This document shows positions 26,414 to 34,910 of a DNA stretch of 64,000 bases, piece by piece. Below the pieces are notes generated by a model that was not told the DNA's origin, searched no databases, and saw nothing but the letters and a program-made list of their open reading frames with translations. Position 1 is the stretch's first letter, and each line of letters begins with the position of its first letter. The position numbers and the translations under genes are program-made. The DNA comes from Akkermansia muciniphila (GTDB lineage: Bacteria > Verrucomicrobiota > Verrucomicrobiia > Verrucomicrobiales > Akkermansiaceae): positions 1 through 64,000 of the forward strand of contig NZ_JABDHQ010000008.1 in the NCBI RefSeq assembly GCF_018709685.1, in the 5' to 3' direction.

Positions 26414-27871
26414 ATGATTCCGCCTCGCATTATTCTTGCCGGTCTGGCCTGCCTGTGCCCGTTCTCCCTGGCCCAGAAGCTGAAATCGGACCCCAATAAA
26501 ACGCTGATCATTATTTCCACCGGCGATATTCACGGCAATCTGGACAAATTACCCAAACTGGCCACGCTGGTAAAACAGTACCGCGCCAAGTACCCGCACG
26601 TCCTGCTGGTTGATTCAGGGGATTATTTCATGGGCAATCCCTACGTGGACGAGTGGGAAAAACGGGGCGAACCCCTCACCATCCTGATGAACAAGCTGGG
26701 GTATGATCTGGCGACCGTCGGGAACCATGACCTGGATTACGGACAGGAGGCCCTCCGCGACCACATCAAGGGGATGCCGCGCACCAAGTTTGTCCTTACC
26801 AACGTCAATGCCTCCCCCACGCTGACAAATTGTTTTTCACCGTATGTCAGCATACCTCTCAAGGGCACTCCCATTTCCGTAGGGTTCATCGGGCTGGCAG
26901 ACCTGCAGACCACGGACGTCCGGAGGATGGGAGGCATTTCATGGAAGCTGCCGGATGAAGACGACTACAAGAGCATCATGGACAGGTTCCGCCTGCACCA
27001 TAACACCATTAATATCATCCTGAGCCACCTGGGTTACGAACACGACATGAAAATGATGAGGTATTCACCGAATATCGACGTCATTCTGGGCGGTCATACC
27101 CATGTCATGCTGCCCAACGGACAGCTCAAGACCGGTACCCTGCTCAGCCACACGGGCCACAGGTTGAGCCATGCAGGCGTTACGGAAATTACCTTCTCCA
27201 CGGAAAAGCCAGTCTCCATCCTCTCCAAATCAACCAAGACCATCGAGCTGAACGGCAAGATACCTGACGACCCGGAAGTGGAAAAGCTGGTGAAGAAGTT
27301 CACCGGAAACCCGCTTTTCAAGCAGCAGGTAGGCGTAGCCGGGGAGGACCTCACGCACGTCACCATAGGCACCATTTTCTGCAAGGCCATCCAGCAGGCC
27401 TCCAATGCCGACATAGCCATTTACAACCGCGGCGGCGTCAGGGCCAAGAGCCATCTCTGCAAGGGACCCATTACGATCAAGGACATTTATGAAATGGAGC
27501 CCTTCCGGGAAAAGATCGTCACCTGCTCCATGAGCAAGGCGGACATTGAACAGCTGATCCTGTCCAAATTCATGTCTCCGTCAGAGGATGAGGGCGGCAT
27601 TCTGGAAGTTTACTGCTCCGGCTTTTCCTACCAGATTATGGACGGCGTTACGCCAAGCATCTCCAGCACCCTGAAGAATAACATGGTCTATACCGTGGCG
27701 ATGGGAGACTACCTGTGCAATAATTTCAAGTTTCCTCAAAGGGGTAACGGCAAACCCACCGGCATTAAAGTCCGCGAAGCCGTGATTACCTACCTGAAAC
27801 AAATCAAGGAGCTTTTCAACCCGCCGCCGCCCAAACTGCCCATCATCAAGACGAACACCTTCGCCCTGTAA
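26414..27871 (+). CDS. Exported 5'-nucleotidase/UshA-type metallophosphoesterase
   Basis: A 485-residue two-domain phosphoesterase with a signal peptide (ILAGLACLCPFSLAQ). The calcineurin-like metal centre shows STGDIHGNLDKL, VDSGDYF, VGNHDLDYG and LGGHTHVM. The C-terminal 5'-nucleotidase domain has IAIYNRGGVRA and ITIKDIYEMEPF, which bind the nucleoside. It should release phosphate and nucleosides from nucleotides in the periplasm. It follows the RlpA-like gene after 39 bp. Confidence 0.92.
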   Translation: MIPPRIILAGLACLCPFSLAQKLKSDPNKTLIIISTGDIHGNLDKLPKLATLVKQYRAKYPHVLLVDSGDYFMGNPYVDEWEKRGEPLTILMNKLGYDLATVGNHDLDYGQEALRDHIKGMPRTKFVLTNVNASPTLTNCFSPYVSIPLKGTPISVGFIGLADLQTTDVRRMGGISWKLPDEDDYKSIMDRFRLHHNTINIILSHLGYEHDMKMMRYSPNIDVILGGHTHVMLPNGQLKTGTLLSHTGHRLSHAGVTEITFSTEKPVSILSKSTKTIELNGKIPDDPEVEKLVKKFTGNPLFKQQVGVAGEDLTHVTIGTIFCKAIQQASNADIAIYNRGGVRAKSHLCKGPITIKDIYEMEPFREKIVTCSMSKADIEQLILSKFMSPSEDEGGILEVYCSGFSYQIMDGVTPSISSTLKNNMVYTVAMGDYLCNNFKFPQRGNGKPTGIKVREAVITYLKQIKELFNPPPPKLPIIKTNTFAL

Positions 27872-27950
27872 CGCCGCACGGGAACTGCATGCCACAGCGC
27901 GGCAGGATGGATTGAACAAGCCGCGCCGGCATGCTACAGTCCCGCCAGCC

Positions 27951-30638
27951 ATGCAGCCGGACCCCCATCATGCAGCGCCGGAAGAGGAGCGGAACTTCAG
28001 CGGTTTCCGCATTCTTCCCTCCGGGGCGCTCGTGACGGATATTCCCCCCCTGGACCGCCTGTTTGAAGAAGGAGCCGGAAACGGGCTGTATGCCCTGGCC
28101 GTCTCCAACTGGGAAACCACGCCGGACCCGGCCGCTTATTTCATCAGGAATCTGGCGCGCCAGGCGCTCACTCGCATGGCGCATGCCGCCGCGGAAAGAC
28201 CGGATGAGGTGGATGCCGTTCTGGACCACCTGCCGGGCTCCGCAGCGGAAAGAACGGCCCTGGCGGAGCAGTTCCCTCCCGTACCGGGCGCGGAATACGT
28301 GACTCCCGGCGTCATCGCAGGGTGGCTTTGGGACTTCCGGCGGCTGGTGAGCAGGGAAATCTCCGCACGCGGCATTACTCCCGCCGCATGGCTGAACAGC
28401 CTGGGCGCCCCCTGGAACCAGATAGGCAAGGTATTCTTCCACCTGGCGGAAAACCGGGATGACGCCACGGGCTCCCGCCCCTTTGCCTTTATGGCTACCT
28501 TCGCGCATCAGAGTGCGGCGGATAACCAGGTGCGCCACCTCCCCCTTTCCACCGCCCTGAAACTTCATGAAGGGAACCATACGGCCCTGCTGGCCGTGCT
28601 CCAGCCGCTGAAGGAAGCGGCGCGGGAAAGCCCCCTGCTCCAGCGCCTGCTGGACACCGGCAAGATTTACGCCCCGCTGGCCTGGAGCGCTCCGGAAGCG
28701 CGGGACTTCCTTCAGGACTCTCCGGCGTATGAACGCGCGGGCATCATCGTGCGCATGGTGAACCTGTGGAAAAAGGCCCCTCCCAAATTACAGGTGAAAG
28801 TCACGGCGGATGCTCCCGGCGGGGAAAAAACGGCCCATTCCTCCGGCCTTTCCGTCCACAGCCTGTTGAGATTCTCCGTCTCCGCCACGCTGGGAGGCAG
28901 GGACCTGGCACCGGAGGAACTGGAAGAACTGCTCAACAACGGGGACGGCCTGATCCGCTTCAAGGGGGAATGGGTGCGCGTGGATGCCCAGAAGGTCCGG
29001 GACCTGATGGACCGGTGGAACAAGGCCGCGCGCATGATGAGCTCTCTCGGCATTCCCCTGGTGCAGGGGCTCAGGTTGCTGGTCAACGGCCCCTCCGGCC
29101 AGCTGGTACAGCTTCCGGAACCGGATGAAGACTGCGTGATGGAACCGGGTAAGGGGCTTCAGCAGGTGCTGGACATCCTGGCCGGGGAGGTTCCCGTATC
29201 CGTGCCGGAGCTCCCGCCTCATTTAGACGCGCTGATGCGGCCCTACCAGAAAGAGGGCTTTGGCTTCCTGTACCGGGTGACGGAACGCGGCTTCGGCGCC
29301 TGCCTGGCGGACGACATGGGACTGGGAAAAACCCTCCAGGCCATCGCGTGGCTGGATGCCCTGCGCAGGGAAGGACGGCTGGACGGCCTCCCGGCCCTGA
29401 TCGTGGCTCCGGCTTCCCTCCTGTCCAACTGGAAGGAAGAAGCGGAGCGCTTCGCTCCGGAGCTCGCGCTGCGCATCATGCACCCCTCCGCTCCGGACTC
29501 ATGGCGGCCGGGGGAAAGAACGCACCGTGAAAACTGCCACGCCGTCATCACCACGTACGGCATGGCGGCACGCACGCCTGGCCTGGTGGAACTGCACTTT
29601 CCGGCCATTATACTGGATGAAGCGCAGGCCATTAAAAACGCCGGTTCCGCACGCTCCCGCGCCATCCGCTCCCTGCACGGGGAACGGCGCGCCGCCCTGT
29701 CCGGCACGCCGGTGGAAAACAACCTGAATGAGCTATGGAGCCTGATGGAATTCCTGAATCCGGGACTGCTGGGAAACAGGAAGAGCTTTGAAACCTTCAC
29801 CCGCACCCTGGAACGCGGCTATGCCCCGCTGCGCCGCCTGGTGCGCCCTTTTATCCTGCGCAGGATGAAGACGGACCCGGCGCTGGTGCCGGACCTGCCG
29901 GACAAGACGGAAATCCCCGCCTACTGCCCCCTCACGCCGGAACAGGCCGCCCTGTACCAGACGCAGATAGACGCCCTGCACGCCATGCTGGATGAACCGG
30001 ACCCCGCCACGCGCCTCATGCTGATTCTTCCCGTACTGGCGCGCCTCAAGCAGATTTGCAACCATCCCGCCCAGTTCCAGGGCACAGACGACTATGCCCC
30101 GGAGCGCTCCGGAAAATTCCTGCGCCTTCAGGAACTGTGTGCCTCCATCGCCGCCCGGCAGGAAAAAGCCATCCTTTTCACCCAGTTCCGCTCCATCATC
30201 CCGCACCTGCATGACCTGCTCTCCACTGTCTTCGGCCGCTCCGGGCTTACGCTGCACGGGGGCACCCCCATTCCGGAGCGGCAGGACATCGTGAACGCCT
30301 TCCAGAAGGAATCCGGCCCTCCCTTCTGCATCCTGTCCCTGAAAGCCGCCGGAACCGGCCTGACGCTCACCCAGGCATCCCACGTCATCCATGTGGACCG
30401 CTGGTGGAATCCCGCCGTGGAGAACCAGGCTACGGACCGGGCCTACCGCATCGGCCAGCACCGGAACGTGCTGGTGCACCGCCTGATCTGCCGCGGCACC
30501 ATTGAGGACCGCATTGACGCCATGCTGGCGGAAAAACGCCGCATGGCGGACGACCTGTTCTCAGGAGGCCCGGAACAATGGCTCATGAACATGAATGCGG
30601 AAGAATTGAATAACTTATTTTCCCGCTACCATTCCTGA
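27951..30638 (+). CDS. SNF2-family DNA helicase/ATPase
   Basis: An 895-residue Swi2/Snf2 ATPase. The ATG at 27951 is preferred; the frame also has a TTG at 27912. The N-terminal half is a lineage-specific region. The motor has LADDMGLGKTLQAIAWL (Walker A), the DEAQ box in ILDEAQAIKNAGS, SGTPVENNLNELWSLMEFL and the second RecA lobe ending in DRWWNPAVENQATDRAYRIGQ. It resembles bacterial RapA/HepA-like stand-alone SNF2 proteins, which remodel nucleic-acid complexes. No nuclease or methylase lies beside it. Confidence 0.92.
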   Translation: MQPDPHHAAPEEERNFSGFRILPSGALVTDIPPLDRLFEEGAGNGLYALAVSNWETTPDPAAYFIRNLARQALTRMAHAAAERPDEVDAVLDHLPGSAAERTALAEQFPPVPGAEYVTPGVIAGWLWDFRRLVSREISARGITPAAWLNSLGAPWNQIGKVFFHLAENRDDATGSRPFAFMATFAHQSAADNQVRHLPLSTALKLHEGNHTALLAVLQPLKEAARESPLLQRLLDTGKIYAPLAWSAPEARDFLQDSPAYERAGIIVRMVNLWKKAPPKLQVKVTADAPGGEKTAHSSGLSVHSLLRFSVSATLGGRDLAPEELEELLNNGDGLIRFKGEWVRVDAQKVRDLMDRWNKAARMMSSLGIPLVQGLRLLVNGPSGQLVQLPEPDEDCVMEPGKGLQQVLDILAGEVPVSVPELPPHLDALMRPYQKEGFGFLYRVTERGFGACLADDMGLGKTLQAIAWLDALRREGRLDGLPALIVAPASLLSNWKEEAERFAPELALRIMHPSAPDSWRPGERTHRENCHAVITTYGMAARTPGLVELHFPAIILDEAQAIKNAGSARSRAIRSLHGERRAALSGTPVENNLNELWSLMEFLNPGLLGNRKSFETFTRTLERGYAPLRRLVRPFILRRMKTDPALVPDLPDKTEIPAYCPLTPEQAALYQTQIDALHAMLDEPDPATRLMLILPVLARLKQICNHPAQFQGTDDYAPERSGKFLRLQELCASIAARQEKAILFTQFRSIIPHLHDLLSTVFGRSGLTLHGGTPIPERQDIVNAFQKESGPPFCILSLKAAGTGLTLTQASHVIHVDRWWNPAVENQATDRAYRIGQHRNVLVHRLICRGTIEDRIDAMLAEKRRMADDLFSGGPEQWLMNMNAEELNNLFSRYHS

Positions 30639-30730
30639 TATTTCAGGACGGAAATTCAGGATAACAGTTCCTCTCTTGAATCCCTGCGATGACCTATCCC
30701 ATCCAAAACATTTGGGAAAAATGAAAAAGC

Positions 30731-31969
30731 CTATGGTTCAATTTCATAAATGAAATTAACCTGGTCCCGCCTGGACTCTGTTACCAGCAGAGGAAACGCC
30801 TGTGTTTCCATGAATACATCCTCCAGCACCATCCTGTCCGGATGTCCGTACTTATTAGACTTTCCGGCAGAAATAAAACAAACCGGATTACTTTTCAGCA
30901 TGCAGGAATCATAATTATGTCTGGAACCATGATGGGGTATCTGCAGCACTCCTATATGATCGGTCAGTGGAGCACAGTATGTTCTCACCTGTGACCATTT
31001 TATCTTATTAACGGCAAAATCCCCCGTATACATACACCCTGAGTATTTAGGGTATCTATACAATTTTTCATAATATAAATGAGCATACAGGGTGGGAGGC
31101 CAATCCTTATACGCAAGCCTCCGGAAATCTGCCAGGCGGCAGCTGTCTTCTTCGCATGGCCCGGAATACACCATCATTGAATGAGCGTTTATTCCACCAT
31201 GCGGGAGTGCCTGATAGAATGCTTTTAATTTTTTAAAAGCACTTCTGTTTTTCAGCAACGTTTTTATTTCCTCCGAATTCGTCGGAACAGGAATTTTTTC
31301 TTTTTTTAAATACTCTTCCAGCTTTTCAGAAAGCTCCTCTCCATCCAGATTCACAGGGAAATAGATCCAGAAATACCCCATTTTCCCATGAAGGCTGGGA
31401 ATTCCTATACTTTCCGAATTCTTTAAAACGATCTGATTTCCGGTTTTTAAATTATCCGGAAATTGATTAACAGACAGGATTGATCTTTCACTGTTTTCAA
31501 AATTTTCCCCCAGAGGACTCACGAAAATAATCTGCGGAGGCGTAGGGAGTCCGCGCACACTTTCCACGGGGTCAAGAATGAACTTGTACACAAAGGAGGT
31601 TTCCCTGAGGCCTTCAACAGCGCATTTTACCAAGGCCAGCAATTTCTCATTACTATTGAGCAGAGGAATACAAATATTCCGCACATCATGCTCCCTAATC
31701 AAATACTCCAGGCCATTGATGTGGTCGTTATCCAAATGGGAAATGAAGACAATATCTATTTTTTCATTCCTGGAAAAGACAGAATCAATTTCCCTCTGCA
31801 CGTACCTGGATATTCCATTTCCGGCTTTTCCAGTATCGCTTCCGCAATCATAGACTACATTGTACGATTTCTTTTTGAGATATGAAATTTCTTTAAACCG
31901 CTCTGTATAAAAGCCTCCCTGGCCTACAGGATGTATGGTTCGGAAGAGGTATATCCTATCTTTTTCCAT
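30731..31969 (-). CDS. Metallo-beta-lactamase-fold hydrolase, possibly acquired
   Basis: A 412-residue cytosolic protein with the ComEC/MBL metal motif SHLDNDHINGLE (HLDNDH at 78-83) and a second cluster IPHHGSRHNYDS near the C-terminus. The N-terminus has HPVGQGGFYTERF and a following VVYDCGSDTG. There are no membrane helices, unlike ComEC. The gene is visibly AT-richer than its neighbours and has a good GGAG Shine-Dalgarno, pointing to foreign origin. MBL proteins of this type often accompany mobile or defence modules, but no partner gene is present. Confidence 0.82.
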   Translation of the reverse strand: MEKDRIYLFRTIHPVGQGGFYTERFKEISYLKKKSYNVVYDCGSDTGKAGNGISRYVQREIDSVFSRNEKIDIVFISHLDNDHINGLEYLIREHDVRNICIPLLNSNEKLLALVKCAVEGLRETSFVYKFILDPVESVRGLPTPPQIIFVSPLGENFENSERSILSVNQFPDNLKTGNQIVLKNSESIGIPSLHGKMGYFWIYFPVNLDGEELSEKLEEYLKKEKIPVPTNSEEIKTLLKNRSAFKKLKAFYQALPHGGINAHSMMVYSGPCEEDSCRLADFRRLAYKDWPPTLYAHLYYEKLYRYPKYSGCMYTGDFAVNKIKWSQVRTYCAPLTDHIGVLQIPHHGSRHNYDSCMLKSNPVCFISAGKSNKYGHPDRMVLEDVFMETQAFPLLVTESRRDQVNFIYEIEP

Positions 31970-32096
31970 TTTTTCTCCAATAAACGTTCAGGATTGTTTA
32001 TTTCAAAAAAATCACTTCCTTTCAACATTTTAATTGAATTCTTGCCTATGCGTCCTTAAAAACGCAACTTCCACTTCATCAAGACCTGGAATCCAT

Positions 32097-33518
32097 TCAG
32101 GAAATCACGGCCAGCGGCGCGGTGGTTTTCCAGTCTCCGCGGGTAAAGTCCGGGAACTCCACGGGCATGCCGCCCTGGGCGATGGAATGGGCCGTCAGCG
32201 GCAGCAGGGAAGACCACGCGGCGCCTTCATAAACGTTCTGGTCCAGCGGCTCCCCATTCTGCAAGCATTCCACAATGCGGGAAAGCATCACGAAGTCCAT
32301 GCCGCCGTGCCCGCCCATCTTCTGGGCCAGATCCCCGATGCGCTTCCAGAGCGGGTGGTCATACTTCTCATAGATGGCGGCCAGCTTCTCCCTGCCTTCA
32401 ATCCATTCATGGTAGTTGCCGTTGCCCAGCTTTTCACCGGCCACGCGGGTCGGGAAGCCGGCAAGCGTTCCTTCCGTGCCCTGGATCAGGTTGGCGCGGG
32501 AATAGGGCCGGGGAGAGGTTTCATCCAGCTGGACGACGATGGTGCGCCCCAGCTGCGTCTTGACGATGGCCGTGTTCATGTCCCCGCAGATGAAGGGGGT
32601 GCGGTTCCAGCGGTGGTCCGCAGGGAGGTGCTTCTTCGCGTACGCGTTGCGTCCCAGCGCGGGAGAAGCGAACGCCGCTACCCGGCTGAAATGGTCTTCC
32701 CCGCGGGCCAGTCCCATGTATTGCGCCACCGGGCCCAGGCCGTGGGTGGGGTACAGGTTGGCGTTGATTCTGGTATGGTATTCAGGCCGCCAGGCTCCTT
32801 CACCGCGCGTATCCCCCAGCTGCGTCACCAGGCAGTGGATGTAGGCGGCCTCCCCGTGGAGCAGCTCGCCGATGACGCCCTGCCGGACCATGTTCAGGAA
32901 CATGAGTTCATCCCGCCCGTAGTTGACGTTTTCCATCATCATGCAGTGCTTCCGGGTGGCCTCGCTGGTGTCCACCAGGTCCCAGAGTTCTTCCATGGAG
33001 ACGGCTAGCGGAACTTCCACAAAGGCGTGCGCGCCGTGCTTCATGCTGTCACAGGCGATTTTCGCGTGCGTGCTCCAGTCCGTGCTGATGATGACGGCGT
33101 CCGGTTTCAGTTCCTTCAGCATGGTCAGGTATGCCGTGTCCCCGCCGGAATAACCCAGCGGCGTTTTCCCCATTTTGGCCAGCACGCGGTCCACGCCGCG
33201 CTTGGCCAGGTCTTCCTTCAAATCGCACACGCCCACAATTTCCACGCCGTCCATCACGCACATTTGCGCCAGATGGGAGAATCCGCGCCCTCCCACGCCA
33301 ATAAAGGCCAGCCTGATGCGGTCCAGCCTGGGAGCCTTGAACCCCCCCATGTACATGGAGCCGGAAGGCCGCGGGGATGCCTTGGCGCCGGAGCGCCAGA
33401 GGCTGTCACCGGAAGGAATATCCAGGGCCTGCCCGGGAAGAACGTTTCCGGCGGCAGCCGCTCCGGCCGCCAGCCCCAGGGATTTGAGAAATTGCCTGCG
33501 TGATGAAAAAATAGACAT
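32097..33518 (-). CDS. Tat-exported Gfo/Idh/MocA oxidoreductase of the GH109 type
   Basis: A 473-residue protein with a Tat signal (SSRRQFLKSLGLAAGAAAAG) starting at ATG 33516-33518. The Rossmann motif is FIGVGGRGFSHLAQ, followed by VVICD-like VGVCDLKED and the family segment NLYPTHGLGPVAQYMG with the catalytic histidine. GH109 enzymes cleave alpha-N-acetylgalactosamine (for example blood-group A antigen and mucin glycans) by an NAD-dependent redox route. This fits a mucin-degrading lifestyle. It stands alone, with a palindromic promoter. Confidence 0.9.
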   Translation of the reverse strand: MSIFSSRRQFLKSLGLAAGAAAAGNVLPGQALDIPSGDSLWRSGAKASPRPSGSMYMGGFKAPRLDRIRLAFIGVGGRGFSHLAQMCVMDGVEIVGVCDLKEDLAKRGVDRVLAKMGKTPLGYSGGDTAYLTMLKELKPDAVIISTDWSTHAKIACDSMKHGAHAFVEVPLAVSMEELWDLVDTSEATRKHCMMMENVNYGRDELMFLNMVRQGVIGELLHGEAAYIHCLVTQLGDTRGEGAWRPEYHTRINANLYPTHGLGPVAQYMGLARGEDHFSRVAAFASPALGRNAYAKKHLPADHRWNRTPFICGDMNTAIVKTQLGRTIVVQLDETSPRPYSRANLIQGTEGTLAGFPTRVAGEKLGNGNYHEWIEGREKLAAIYEKYDHPLWKRIGDLAQKMGGHGGMDFVMLSRIVECLQNGEPLDQNVYEGAAWSSLLPLTAHSIAQGGMPVEFPDFTRGDWKTTAPLAVIS

Positions 33519-33520
33519 GG

Positions 33521-33540
33521 TTTGAAAGTATAGTTTCAAA
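33521..33540 (-). promoter_or_regulatory. Palindromic -10 region of the GH109-type gene
   Basis: The inverted repeat tttgaaa-N6-tttcaaa (33521-33540) encloses TATACT on the minus strand, only 8 nt before the ATG. The transcript could have almost no leader, and the palindrome could be an operator. No clear -35 is seen. Confidence 0.35.
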
Positions 33541-33683
33541 GAACTTTACGGGCCCCTGACTGCGGATTTATCATTATTCCGCCTCCGGAGGGAAAAAGCT
33601 CCGGATGGCTGATTTTATAGTTTGCAAATTCCGGCGGAACTTCCACTATAAGTTTAACTTCTGACTCTACCCTCCTTCAACTT

Positions 33684-34700
33684 ATGCGTTATCTTCTCCT
33701 TATCCTGTTGCTCGCCGGCGGCTATTACGGCTGGGATTATTATGAAACCGGCCTTGTTCCGCAGCATGAGGCCATTAAAGCCATGGAGCAGGAGCCGTAC
33801 CCGGAACTGGATGCGGCCCGGGAACGGTTTGACGAGGCGGCGGAGCTTCATGAGCAGCAGGCCGCACGGCTCCAGGCGGCCATCCAGCGGAAGGAGGAGG
33901 CCATCCGCAAGTACTGGGACGCCCAAATGGAGAAGGCGGACCAGGCCGCCGCCGGACAAAAAACAATGCCGGCGGACAAGGGAAAACCCAATGTGCGGTC
34001 CGTGGAAAGCCGGATAGCCCGTCTCCTGGAACAGTATGACCAGCGTTCCGCGGACGTGGAGGAGCTCAAGAGCAAGCTGGACACCACCCGCCAGCAGCTT
34101 GCTGCCGCCCGGGACCGGCTTCAGGAACAGATACGCCAGGTGGAAACCCGGCTGGACATCAACCGCATCCAGCGCGCGGAAGCCTCCAACACGAAGAGCA
34201 AGGGTTTCAAGGTGACGGAGAACCGGGCGGACCTGCTCAAGCTCCAGGCCAGCCTCCCGCAGGAACTGGACCGCGTCAACCGCAAGGGGGAAGCCCTGGT
34301 CAGTGAACAGACGGCGGCCTATGAGAAGGCCAAGAGGGAACTGACCCTGTTCCAGAACAAGGTGGACCGGCAGATTGCCAGCCTCCGGGATTCCATGAAC
34401 TCCCCGCTGGCGGAAGAATATGACGAGACGGAAATTCTTTCGGAAGACCCGCAGTTCCGCACCATGATCGCCCCTTATGACCAGGCGGTCAGCCATGAGG
34501 AAACACTGGCCATGCGTACGGAGGCGGACGTGGAGGAACAGGCCAAGGTCCTGCACGGGCTCCAGCGCGTCAGGGACGGAAAAATAGAAGGGGAGCGCAG
34601 CCGGTTGAAGCAGGAGGAAGAGATTTTCTTCACCGCGGCAGCCGTCATCGGCGTGGTTCTGCTTATCTCCATCCTGCTCTCTTTCAGCAAAAGGAGATGA
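33684..34700 (+). CDS. Coiled-coil protein with a membrane helix at each end
   Basis: A 338-residue unrecognised protein. It has an N-terminal hydrophobic segment (LLLILLLAGGYYGWDYYE), then roughly 270 charged residues with long heptad-like stretches (EELKSKLDTTRQQLAAARDR), and a C-terminal membrane helix (AAAVIGVVLLISILLSF) with a basic end KRR. The layout suggests a coiled coil spanning the periplasm between two membrane anchors, or looped from the inner membrane. TTGCAA and TATAAG upstream (19 bp apart) may form its promoter. Confidence 0.75.
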   Translation: MRYLLLILLLAGGYYGWDYYETGLVPQHEAIKAMEQEPYPELDAARERFDEAAELHEQQAARLQAAIQRKEEAIRKYWDAQMEKADQAAAGQKTMPADKGKPNVRSVESRIARLLEQYDQRSADVEELKSKLDTTRQQLAAARDRLQEQIRQVETRLDINRIQRAEASNTKSKGFKVTENRADLLKLQASLPQELDRVNRKGEALVSEQTAAYEKAKRELTLFQNKVDRQIASLRDSMNSPLAEEYDETEILSEDPQFRTMIAPYDQAVSHEETLAMRTEADVEEQAKVLHGLQRVRDGKIEGERSRLKQEEEIFFTAAAVIGVVLLISILLSFSKRR

Positions 34701-34744
34701 TCTCCTTGATGGTTGACAATGCACGGCAAACCTAGTTTACTGTG

Positions 34745-34850
34745 TGGGCCGCCGGGAACCCGTGGAGGCACGACTGGCAAACCCCGCCAGGACCGAGAGG
34801 TAGCAACGGTAGCTTGTTCGTGTTTGCCGCGTCCGTTCCCGGCGGTATTT
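34745..34850 (+). ncRNA. ffs: Signal recognition particle RNA (4.5S type)
   Basis: The terminal arms ccgccgggaac (34749-34759) and gttcccggcgg (34835-34845) pair perfectly over 11 bp. The apex has the SRP hallmark ccaggaccgagaggtagcaac, matching the AGG-CCG-GAGGxAGCA core that binds Ffh. The length of roughly 100 nt is that of the short bacterial form without the Alu part. A U-rich stretch (tattttatt) follows. It sits between the coiled-coil gene and folC. Confidence 0.92.
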
Positions 34851-34910
34851 TATTGATGTCCCTCCATACCGGGGATTGAACCGGGGCCTTCCCATGGTAG
34901 AATACCGCCC

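Noticed and set aside
33540-33683. Small gene between GH109 and coiled-coil genes
   Set aside because: No convincing open frame; the stretch is best read as two divergent promoters.
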